A DNA stretch of 16,746 bases from Saccoglossus kowalevskii. Lineage: Eukaryota; Hemichordata; Enteropneusta; Harrimaniidae. Positions within the stretch are counted from its first letter, which is position 1; each line of letters opens with the position of its first letter. The notes beneath the pieces are model-generated. The model was not told where the DNA came from, did no database searches, and saw only the letters and a program-made list of their open reading frames with translations. The stretch covers positions 934,645 to 951,390 of the forward strand of contig NW_003144786.1 of assembly GCF_000003605.2 (NCBI RefSeq). Direction: 5' to 3'. Both the position numbers and the translations under genes were made by a program. This document shows positions 12,201-16,746 of the stretch, piece by piece.

Positions 12201-15200
12201 ACTATGTCTTCTGGAGATATACCAATTGAAAACGTTCCTGAACCTATTTTCAAAATTGTCTTTCAGATGCTCATCAATAATGGACGCTGAAGGTCAGCCG
12301 CAACCGTTTCTTCACACTGATAGGGAAGCTATCATTCATAATGTCATTGAACCCATGGCTTGTGATGGACTGAGGACGTTGAGTATAGCTTATCGAGACT
12401 TTCTTAAGGAGGAACCAGACTGGGACGAGGAGTCTAACATTGTAACAAATTTAACTTGTATAGCTATTGTTGGTATCGAAGATCCAGTTAGAACAGAGGT
12501 ATATTTTATATTGTACATGTATGAAGGAGAAAATAGCCGTAGTTTTGAATCATATATTGTTCAAAGTTAAATATTTTATCTATTATTTGGAATAGTTATG
12601 TTGAAAAATGCACAGTTGTAAAGCTTATAAGTCAGTGCTTGCTTTGCCGATAAAAAATTCCAGACAATGTAGCGTGCTGCACTGATCATCGGAGTGATCA
12701 CATCACCAAAGCTGTCATTTCTGTTTTCATTCTCTTCATTTCTGTACATTGTACTGACCAGTTGCATTTCTCCCTCAGCTTCTTTTTGTTGGACAATCAT
12801 TTTTATTTCTTTTTGTTATATCTTTATTCTCTCTCTTTTTTTTAAAAAAAAAAAAAATTCAATTTCTCTGTAATCCACATTTATATCCTGGTATCTGTAA
12901 GGTATCACTGTGTGTTCCTGAAAATATAGCTCTACATCCCTGGACAAATCTCTGTGACATCCATGCATGGATTAAGGAGAAGCCAGGGTGGCCATTAGTC
13001 GTGCATGTCACATGTTGTGCACCCTGCCCACCCACAGGCACCTAGTCTTTCCATGTAAGCAGGGTTTGTACAGTAAGTAAACCCAGCAATTAGCCCGACA
13101 AAAACCAGGTATGACCCTTCCTTTAGCACATCTTTTATCATAGAAAAATGCACGTTCTGTAGTTCATCACTTTTTCTATGCCAAAAAAAAATATAAAAAA
13201 TTCTATTCCCTTTCTTTCACATAGAATGATTCTTGCTATTTTCTTTCCAAACTCATAATATTATCTAACCTGGAAGGTTTCAACTGCAATCTGTCTCATT
13301 GCATTTTACATTACGCAAAGTATGAATCAGCTATGCATTTATTTTTGTATTCTGCATATCTTGCTAATCAACGTTCGCTGTTGCACATACTTTGCAGCCA
13401 GTCTAATTGGTGACTTTAATAATACACTAAACAACATGTGCTCATTAAGATTACTATGCATTGAGATGTTTTGATATTTGTCTACCGCTGATGCTATGCG
13501 ACTGTGGTTTTGGGGGCATTGAAATTATAGCATGCAGTAGTGCTTTGAGAAGGTTTCAAACTTGGCCATGATTATACATCACTGGCACTATGTATTAAAT
13601 CAAATTTAAAATGATGAATTATATATTACTGACGTGTATGTTTCATAATCCCTGCATGTTGACAGCACTACTTTATATACTCCTCACATGACCGAACGTT
13701 GTGCTGCCAGCAAGTGGATACTAACGTTTTTATTGAATGCCTCTCAATGCATGTTATTCTGGATTTCTGTTTAACCTTGGAATAACTGTGCTAAACACAG
13801 CAATGGCTTACCATGTGTGACTGCTTTGTGTCTGCAGGTTCCTGATGCCATTGTAAAATGTCAAAATGCTGGTATCACAGTACGTATGGTAACAGGTGAT
13901 AACGTTAACACAGCTAGATCTATTGCCTCCAAGTGTGGCATTCTAAAACCAGGAGAGGATTTCTTAGTCTTAGAAGGAAAAGAGTTTAATAGACGAATCA
14001 GGGATAACTATGGAATTGTAAGTAATATTTTGAATCAGTTTTTGTTTACTCATAATGATGTAAAAAGTGTCGTTATCACAACTTCCTATCTTCTTAGGAG
14101 TGAACATTTGTTGCTTTTACCTGGAATACTCTCACAATATCGTCAAACCTATCGTTTATTGTGATAAACATTATTGATTTGTTTGTAGATTCAACAAGAG
14201 CTGTTGGACAAAATCTGGCCAAAATTACGGGTGCTAGCGAGGTCGTCGCCGACTGATAAGCACACGTTAGTTAAGGGTATTATAGATAGTAAAATTAGCA
14301 CTAATCGTGAAGTTGTAGCGGTAACTGGTGATGGTACAAATGATGGCCCTGCATTGAAAAAAGCTGATGTAGGCTTTGCCATGGTAAGTAAGATAATGAT
14401 TTACTTTGTGCAATTAATTTTTTAGTCTGATCGATACAAATAGACTTAACTCGGCTAACTAATAACAAAATCTGTAAAATTTCAAAGAACTACAATCTCT
14501 TAGCGTTTTGCTGAGTGAAAGGTTCCATCAAATTGGGTACCCAAGCTGCCACAGCGATTTCTACATAACAAACCAAAGACACTAGAGAATACAGTGACAG
14601 ACAACTGCAGTCTTTCCTTTGACATAACATCTTTTGGGATTCAAATGTGATTTAGAATGTTCGACATGCAAGATTTTGTTTGGATATTCCACTTCAAGTT
14701 ACATCACACAGGCACAAAATCTATGAAAATATTAATTAGTTTTTCAACTGACAGATTTAAAAACGAAAACAAGCCTACATAACACGTCATAACCAGTGTG
14801 ACATATAGTAACAGGATTTGAACGGTTTTAACAAACCATGTTTTTGAAAACTGGTTACAAAATGGGTTGCATTACTTTGTGACACAATGCAAGTATACTA
14901 TAATAGAATATCTTTTCTCATTGATAATAGGTGTACAACACAGTACACAAATGGAGGTATCTAAACTAGTCTGTTGTAAACATACATGTATTGGATTCAG
15001 CATATTTTTAAAAACTGGTTACATAAACTACTGGAAAAGGTGTCATAGGGTGATTGTGGATTTGTTGCCCGCATCGAAACGATTACTCAATAGGATACAA
15101 TGCACCAAAGGACACTGTATGAAACATCATTCTATTCCCTTTGCTGCTTGCTTCTGTCTCTGTATTCTCTAGGTCTTTGGTTAAACCCTATTTTGACAGA

Positions 15201-16347
15201 CATTTAGATTAGAAATATTACATAGAAATTAAGAGTCATCATTCAAATATGTTTGTTATTTTGGATTTCAAACATCCAGTGACAAATACTAATTTAGCAA
15301 AGTTTAAAGGGTGGCAGTCGTCGTGTCGCGTCCTGTTCGATATGGGACTCATAGCGACGTATACAACGCGTGTAAAATACATTGTTCATTTACATGAAAT
15401 TCGTCACACGCTGCCTGACAACCACCGCGCTTTAAAGACATTTCACTGTCAAACGTGTGTTAGCCACATGTTATTACGCAGAAAGAGCTTTTTAATAAAT
15501 TGCTTTAACGTGTTATCGGCAAATATTTTATGGATTTTACTCAATTTTATTTTACAGGGCATTGCTGGTACTGATGTAGCTAAAGAAGCATCTGATATTA
15601 TTCTTACGGATGACAATTTTACAAGTATAGTTAAAGCTGTAATGTGGGGTCGTAATGTTTACGATAGTATTGCCAAGTTTCTTCAGTTTCAATTGACGGT
15701 CAATGTTGTAGCTGTTACATTGGTGGTTATTGGTGCTTGTACAATTAAGGTAAGAGACAACGTGTTCATGTGTTTAGTGAACACAACAGTGCTAAGTAAA
15801 ATGTTTTATTCCGTACCTGTGGACTCCTTTGCCGATTCTGGAAAATCATTTGATTCAGCATAAAGTTTAATAAACAAGATGCGATACACATTGAATTTCA
15901 CTTGTAAATTCATCCTTGATTTTCAAGTAACCCTGTTGTTGCTTTCATGAAGTTGTTTGTTTGCTTGAAATTTGAAACACACACATGTGATCATTGCCAC
16001 TCAAGCCAATGCTCGATGTTAGAGTGAGCAATGCTTAAACAAAAACAAAACATTGAATATCCGAGGGTCGGGAACTTAGCAATATAAAGCCAATTGTAAT
16101 CACCTATCGATTGTTTTTGTTTCCACTCTGCAGGACAGTCCTCTGAAAGCTGTCCAGATGTTATGGGTTAATTTAATTATGGACACTTTTGCATCGTTAG
16201 CATTGGCCACTGAACCGCCTACTGAAGATTTACTTACACGTAAGCCGTATGGACGTACAAAACCATTGATATCTCGTACAATGATGAAGAATATATTAGG
16301 CCACTCTGTTTATCAACTGACTATCCTGTTTTGTATACTTTATGCGG
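26..16347 (+). CDS. ATP2B: Plasma-membrane Ca2+-transporting P-type ATPase (PMCA), central part, 10 exons
   Basis: Spliced CDS: 26-205, 8677-8898, 9684-9886, 10461-10703, 11364-11605, 12267-12498, 13838-14017, 14189-14383, 15558-15749, 16134-16347. The product is a P2B-type ATPase that exports cytosolic Ca2+ across the plasma membrane using ATP. The joined frame has 700 complete codons with no stop, and all nine junctions keep phase (1,1,0,0,2,0,0,0,0). Motifs appear in family order: PEGLP of TM4, the phosphorylation loop CSDKTGT (Asp at fragment residue 229), KTEC and FSKGASE of the nucleotide-binding domain, [13 protein letters not shown], and TM6 with NLIMD. Family members are about 1,200 residues, so roughly 300 N-terminal residues and the C-terminal 200-300 or more, including the calmodulin-binding tail, lie outside the window. 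The PMCA-specific linker and QVGNKTEC separate it from SERCA and SPCA pumps. Which paralogue it is cannot be judged. Confidence 0.97.
206..2336 (+). other. Intron 1, first part: no gene seen
   Basis: Donor GAAG|GTAACA at 205/206 opens an 8,471-nt phase-1 intron. This first stretch is AT-rich, with only short stop-limited open frames. The 66-71 codon frames near 871-1313 have no family resemblance, and the first begins at TTG. Short palindromic stretches such as GCATGCATGGCATG near 1636 are visible. I see no RNA gene and no convincing extra exon, though a small phase-1 cassette exon could be missed by eye. Confidence 0.6.
2337..4996. repeat. 89-bp tandem satellite, 29 full units plus partial ends
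   Basis: Units starting with GTTACTTACC, or variants, begin at 2361, 2450, 2539, 2628 and so on to 4865, with a truncated thirtieth from 4954 to about 4996. Spacing is 89 bp throughout except for two units (from 2984 and from 3435) that each carry a 6-bp insertion; 29 x 89 + 12 = 2,593 matches 4954-2361 exactly. Bases 2337-2360 look like a degenerate partial unit at the left edge. Units differ at a few recurrent positions (TTAC/TTGC, GCTTAT/GGTTAT/GTTTAT, GGCGATATC/GGTGATATC). Each unit contains the core CTTACCTTGTTTA, most contain palindrome CGATATCG and ACATGT, and several plus-strand stops make coding unlikely. The array lies wholly inside intron 1 of the ATPase gene. Confidence 0.95.
4997..7264 (+). 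other. Intron 1, middle part: no gene seen
   Basis: This stretch lies between the satellite and the hAT-like element. It is AT-rich intronic sequence. A 97-codon open frame at 4999-5292 starts directly at the end of the satellite and shows no recognisable domain. The short frames around 5689-6137 overlap on both strands and look random. The pair of nearby GGCCGACTGGTTGCCAT and GGCCATGGGGCCAT stretches (5022-5180) may be part of an unidentified dispersed repeat. No RNA gene, promoter or exon can be supported. Confidence 0.55.
7265..7272. repeat. Left 8-bp target-site duplication of the hAT-like element
   Basis: GATGACAG sits immediately outside the left terminal inverted repeat and recurs exactly outside the right one (8256-8263). 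Eight-base target duplications are characteristic of hAT-superfamily insertion. Confidence 0.92.
7403..7408 (-). promoter_or_regulatory. Poly(A) signal of the transposase remnant
   Basis: Minus-strand AATAAA lies seven nucleotides past the TGA (7415-7417) of the acidic open frame, the position expected for a compact transposon gene's polyadenylation signal. AATAAA is common in AT-rich DNA, so the context rather than the motif supports it. Confidence 0.4.
7415..7935 (-). pseudogene. Decayed hAT transposase remnant (N-terminal zinc-finger-like part and acidic C-terminus)
   Basis: Read on the minus strand, the upstream segment (7935 down to 7642) has a basic stretch [20 protein letters not shown] followed by KDWLLFD. 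A shifted frame then continues with [12 protein letters not shown], giving a C-x2-C pair. The order W-x3-F, W-L, C-x2-C resembles the N-terminal zinc-binding module of hAT transposases and domesticated relatives (C17orf113/ZNF862-like). A third frame open from 7630 to 7415 encodes a Ser/Asp/Glu-rich tail ending in NISD and a TGA, followed by AATAAA at 7408-7403. At least two frameshifts separate the pieces, and the catalytic core is absent. The open frame at 7935 begins at TTG, not ATG. The family call rests on motif spacing only and is moderate. Confidence 0.6.
8256..8263. repeat. Right 8-bp target-site duplication of the hAT-like element
   Basis: GATGACAG directly follows the right terminal inverted repeat and matches the left copy at 8/8 bases, which fixes both boundaries of the insertion. 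Confidence 0.92.
8264..8676 (+). other. Intron 1, last part, with two GAGGGCGCTAT motifs and the splice acceptor
   Basis: The stretch holds no gene. GAGGGCGCTAT occurs twice (8470-8480 and 8512-8522), and its core recurs inverted at 9509-9516 in intron 2. The 3' end is a pyrimidine-rich acceptor, ATTATCTATCTTCAG, at 8662-8676. Confidence 0.65.
8677..8898 (+). CDS. ATP2B: PMCA exon 2 of window: charged linker before TM3
   Basis: The exon encodes fragment residues 61-134, entered at phase 1 (CT completes Ala) and left at phase 1 before donor GTGAGA. The first half is low-complexity: a small Asp-Gly repeat ([14 protein letters not shown]) and an acidic run ([10 protein letters not shown]). It then turns basic (IKKKFKMP) and reaches the conserved [22 protein letters not shown], matching the family's pre-TM3 segment (KEKSVLQ.KLTKLA.QIG.AG). 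The conserved part fixes frame and strand. The ATG at 8679 is internal and not a start. The exon is 222 nt and phase-symmetric, so skipping would keep frame but delete the segment that connects to TM3. Confidence 0.95.
8899..9683 (+). other. Intron 2 (785 nt)
   Basis: Donor GCAG|GTGAGA and acceptor TTTGTTTCTAATAG bound a phase-1 intron. Contents are AT-rich apart from GGCGCCCTCTGGAGGGCCCTC at about 9508, which contains the inverse of the GAGGGCGC motif seen at 8470 and 8512. No gene is seen. Confidence 0.85.
9684..9886 (+). CDS. ATP2B: PMCA exon 3 of window: TM3, TM4 and PEGLP calcium-site motif
   Basis: The exon encodes fragment residues 135-202. A hydrophobic segment ([20 protein letters not shown]) is TM3, followed by an extracellular loop (about [12 protein letters not shown]). 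The next segment, [20 protein letters not shown], is TM4. The PEGLP motif breaks the helix, and its Glu (residue 187) is a calcium ligand in P2-type pumps. [27 protein letters not shown] is almost invariant among PMCAs. The exon ends SVT, where the family usually has SVK, before donor GTAAGT at 9887. An alternative GT six bases upstream (9881) would remove Val-Thr in frame. Confidence 0.96.
9887..10460 (+). other. Intron 3 (574 nt) with a short (TCG)n run
   Basis: It has a consensus donor GTAAGT and an acceptor TTTTTATCTTGCAG. A trinucleotide run of about five TCG units lies near 10055-10070, preceded by GTCCGGCGTTGTCC. Similar CGTC-rich wording occurs in the intron 5 repeat. There is no gene. 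Confidence 0.85.
10461..10703 (+). CDS. ATP2B: PMCA exon 4 of window: phosphorylation site of the P domain
   Basis: The exon encodes fragment residues 203-283 (81 codons, phase 0 at both ends). [19 protein letters not shown] leads from TM4 into the P domain. [10 protein letters not shown] contains the aspartate phosphorylated during the transport cycle (residue 229, codon 10539-10541), which is intact. [11 protein letters not shown] follows and begins the nucleotide-binding domain. The final part, [14 protein letters not shown], aligns with the family's GISINSAYTSKI. The acceptor is ATCTTGCAG and the donor GTAAGT. Confidence 0.97.
10704..11363 (+). other. Intron 4 (660 nt), featureless
   Basis: The donor is ATA|GTAAGT and the acceptor TTGTTTCACACAG. 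The content is AT-rich; a 68-codon open frame at 10963-11169 shows no conserved motif. No repeat or RNA gene is recognised. Confidence 0.85.
11364..11605 (+). CDS. ATP2B: PMCA exon 5 of window: nucleotide-binding domain, first part
   Basis: The exon encodes fragment residues 284-363 and two bases of Arg 364. [22 protein letters not shown] matches the PMCA N-domain entry, where QVGNKTEC is family-diagnostic. [15 protein letters not shown] and [15 protein letters not shown] follow. The Lys of SKGASE (residue 355) corresponds to the residue labelled by fluorescein isothiocyanate at the ATP pocket in this family. The middle ([19 protein letters not shown]) is the variable stretch. It enters at phase 0 after CACACAG and leaves at phase 2 before donor GTATAA, which is weaker than the other donors in the gene. 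Confidence 0.96.
11606..12266 (+). other. Intron 5 (661 nt), mostly a dispersed-repeat-like block
   Basis: The donor is AAAAG|GTATAA and the acceptor ATTGTCTTTCAG. It is largely filled by the repeat described at 11638, leaving about 30 nt on the donor side and about 90 nt on the acceptor side. Confidence 0.85.
11638..12170. repeat. Probable dispersed repeat opening with a hairpin and containing degenerate internal repeats
   Basis: AGCTCCGCT (11638-11646) and AGCGGAGCT (11660-11668) form a perfect 9-bp stem with a 13-nt loop. A CG-rich GTCGTC/ATCGTC stretch follows, then diverged internal repeats: GACCTCTCTCAG at 11823 and 11929; TTGATACT or TTTGATACT near 11793, 11898 and 12054; AAAAGTGATA near 11851 and 12008; AAGTCCG at 11886 and 12042. 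The block is compositionally unlike flanking intron DNA. I cannot fix its right edge (perhaps near CTCAGCTGAGAGG, about 12115-12130) and I found no target duplication. Class is unknown. Confidence 0.5.
12267..12498 (+). CDS. ATP2B: PMCA exon 6 of window: nucleotide-binding domain, second part
   Basis: The first base completes Arg 364 (AG|A); the exon then encodes residues 365-441. [14 protein letters not shown] aligns with the family's RCNRILDRKGEAVPF-type loop. [20 protein letters not shown] is the conserved hinge-proximal segment of the N domain. [16 protein letters not shown] returns to the P domain with the DPVR (DPxR) motif. It ends in phase 0 before donor GTATAT, which is weak. The ATG at 12193, upstream of the exon, is intronic. 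Confidence 0.96.
12499..13837 (+). other. Intron 6 (1,339 nt) with a T8A14 tract
   Basis: The donor is GAG|GTATAT and the acceptor GCTTTGTGTCTGCAG. T8 followed by A14 at 12836-12857 is a low-complexity tract. A moderately GC-richer patch at about 12880-13110 contains ACCCTGCCCACCCACAGGCA and gives a 60-codon minus-strand frame with no recognised motif. No conserved PMCA residues are missing across this junction (VRTE then VPDAI), so no constitutive exon hides here. Confidence 0.8.
13838..14017 (+). CDS. ATP2B: PMCA exon 7 of window: P-domain TGDN motif
   Basis: The exon encodes residues 442-501 (60 codons, phase 0 both ends). [20 protein letters not shown] followed by [10 protein letters not shown] contains the P-type TGDN motif (residues 460-463) that positions Mg-ATP and the hydrolysis chemistry. 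[20 protein letters not shown] is the following conserved PMCA stretch. The end, RRIRDNYGI, falls in the variable loop. The acceptor is TGTCTGCAG and the donor GTAAGT. Confidence 0.97.
14018..14188 (+). other. Intron 7 (171 nt), shortest in the window
   Basis: Donor ATT|GTAAGT and acceptor TTGATTTGTTTGTAG bound a short phase-0 intron with nothing else visible. Confidence 0.9.
14189..14383 (+). CDS. ATP2B: PMCA exon 8 of window: P-domain TGDGTNDGP hinge
   Basis: The exon encodes residues 502-566 (65 codons, phase 0 both ends). It includes [20 protein letters not shown] and, after a variable [34 protein letters not shown] (residues 547-553) is the P-type motif whose Asp pair binds Mg2+ near the phosphorylated aspartate; all key residues are present. 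It ends at GFAM, an exon boundary I recall as shared with vertebrate ATP2B genes. The donor is GTAAGT. Confidence 0.97.
14384..15557 (+). other. Intron 8 (1,174 nt)
   Basis: The donor is ATG|GTAAGT and the acceptor TTTTATTTTACAG. A short direct repeat, TTTTTgAAAACTGGTTACA, occurs near 14841 and again, with one change, near 15006. A CpG-richer patch lies at 15315-15440. The last 309 nt are open in frame with exon 9 from an ATG at 15249, but the intronic part has no conserved residue. No gene is seen. Confidence 0.8.
15558..15749 (+). CDS. ATP2B: PMCA exon 9 of window: end of P domain and TM5
   Basis: The exon encodes residues 567-630 (64 codons, phase 0 both ends). [20 protein letters not shown] and [20 protein letters not shown] are nearly invariant in PMCAs and finish the P domain and the TM5 stalk. 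[20 protein letters not shown] is TM5. The single calcium site of PMCAs uses TM4 and TM6 ligands, and TM5 lacks the acidic ligand of SERCA site I, as seen here. The end CTIK replaces the CITQ usual in vertebrates. The donor is AAG|GTAAGA. Confidence 0.97.
15750..16133 (+). other. Intron 9 (384 nt), featureless
   Basis: The donor is AAG|GTAAGA and the acceptor TTTGTTTCCACTCTGCAG, a strong pyrimidine tract. The open frame from exon 9 runs about 110 nt into the intron before TAA at 15861; nothing else is recognised. Confidence 0.88.
16134..16347 (+). CDS. ATP2B: PMCA exon 10 of window: TM6 calcium ligands and start of TM7
   Basis: The exon encodes residues 631-701 and the first base of a Gly codon. 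[20 protein letters not shown] plus [11 protein letters not shown] is TM6; Asn 643 and Asp 647 of NLIMD are the conserved TM6 ligands of the PMCA calcium site. [20 protein letters not shown] is the cytosolic loop. [20 protein letters not shown] begins TM7. It enters at phase 0 and leaves at phase 1 before donor GTATGT at 16348. The following exon, with the rest of TM7-TM10 and the regulatory tail, is outside the window. Confidence 0.96.
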
Positions 16348-16746
16348 GTATGTACTTATATTTATATTCTACAGTTCTTTATATCTCAAGTACAGTGCAT
16401 CTATTCACATTTAGTGTTTACCAAATGCACCTAGTGTTTTTAATACAGGATTGCAAAAATTCAGGGAAAATAGTAATCTGTCAGATCAATGTTTTTTTTT
16501 TATGTTGACTTGAATACCACTAAATATGCAAAGTGTATTATGTCTTAGTGCCGCTATGAATTGTACTTGAGTTGTACGACGGATTTAATCAAATTTATGC
16601 CAAGTTTGTGTAGTTTAGGTTTAGAAAAGGGGGAAGGTATGGTGCAATTTATATTAATTTTAATATAATTGTACCATACCTACCCCCTTTACTGAGCCTA
16701 AGCTTCGCAAACATTTCTATGTTAAGTCACAGGGAATTCAACTTAT
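16348..16746 (+). other. Intron 10, partial
   Basis: It opens with donor GTATGT and runs off the window end. The first 250 nt are AT-rich with no recognised feature; the near-palindrome at 16604-16712 follows. The open frame continuing from exon 10 to 16508 is a read-through of intron sequence. Confidence 0.88.
16604..16712. repeat. 109-nt near-perfect palindrome (hairpin)
   Basis: The left arm GTTTGTGTAGTTTAGG... (from 16604) pairs with the right arm ending ...CCTAAGCTTCGCAAAC (to 16712). The best part, AAAGGGGG-AGGTATGG-CAAT, pairs with ATTG-CCATACCT-CCCCCTTT with two mismatches and one single-base indel, and the arms close on a tiny loop centred near 16657. The arms are about 54 nt. It could be a small inverted-repeat transposon remnant or a transcribed hairpin; no flanking duplication is evident. 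Confidence 0.85.

Noticed and set aside
12193-12266. An extra coding stretch upstream of exon 6 in the same frame
   Set aside because: The junction AG|A between exons 5 and 6 restores the family sequence exactly, and a pyrimidine-rich acceptor ends at 12266.
12859-13041. A minus-strand 60-codon protein in intron 6
   Set aside because: No motif, no splice signals in the right orientation, short, and adjacent to a low-complexity T/A tract.
14191-14382. A minus-strand 63-codon gene
   Set aside because: It lies exactly antisense to exon 8, whose P-domain motifs are unambiguous.
15249-15557. An alternative first exon giving a short PMCA starting at the ATG at 15249
   Set aside because: The 309-nt open stretch has no conserved residues and directly abuts a good acceptor; an isoform starting there would lack the catalytic domains. 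Chance open frame.

Overview
The window is a piece of an animal nuclear genome. It holds the middle of one plus-strand gene for a plasma-membrane Ca2+-transporting P-type ATPase (PMCA, ATP2B family), split into ten exons by spliceosomal GT-AG introns. Joined in silico the exons total 2,103 nt: two bases of a split Gly codon, 700 complete codons and one base of a final Gly codon. The frame is unbroken and every junction is phase-consistent. The A-domain start and about 300 residues before it lie upstream of the window. Transmembrane segments 7-10 and the regulatory C-terminal tail lie downstream. I found no second host gene on either strand.

The AT-rich composition, 0.2-8.5 kb introns, short CpG-bearing repeats and PMCA sequence close to but distinct from vertebrate forms suggest an invertebrate, probably a marine bilaterian (a deuterostome such as a hemichordate is my low-confidence guess).

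Layout: exon 1 (26-205) encodes the end of the actuator domain and a basic linker. Intron 1 (206-8676) is huge and carries (i) an 89-bp tandem satellite of about 30 copies (2337-4996) and (ii) a 983-bp hAT-like DNA transposon with 15-bp terminal inverted repeats, an intact 8-bp target duplication and a broken minus-strand transposase remnant (7265-8263). Exon 2 (8677-8898) gives the acidic/basic linker before TM3; exon 3 TM3-TM4 with PEGLP; exon 4 the phosphorylation loop DKTGT; exons 5-6 the nucleotide-binding domain; exons 7-8 the TGDN and TGDGTNDGP hinge motifs; exon 9 the end of the P domain and TM5; exon 10 TM6 with its calcium ligands and the start of TM7. Intron 5 holds a dispersed-repeat-like block that begins with a hairpin, and the partial last intron ends in a 109-nt near-palindrome.

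The genes do not form a system beyond this single transporter. The non-exonic interest lies in the satellite, which carries a conserved antisense splice-donor-like motif in every unit, the dated hAT insertion, and the terminal hairpin. I see nothing that I would call a new biological system.
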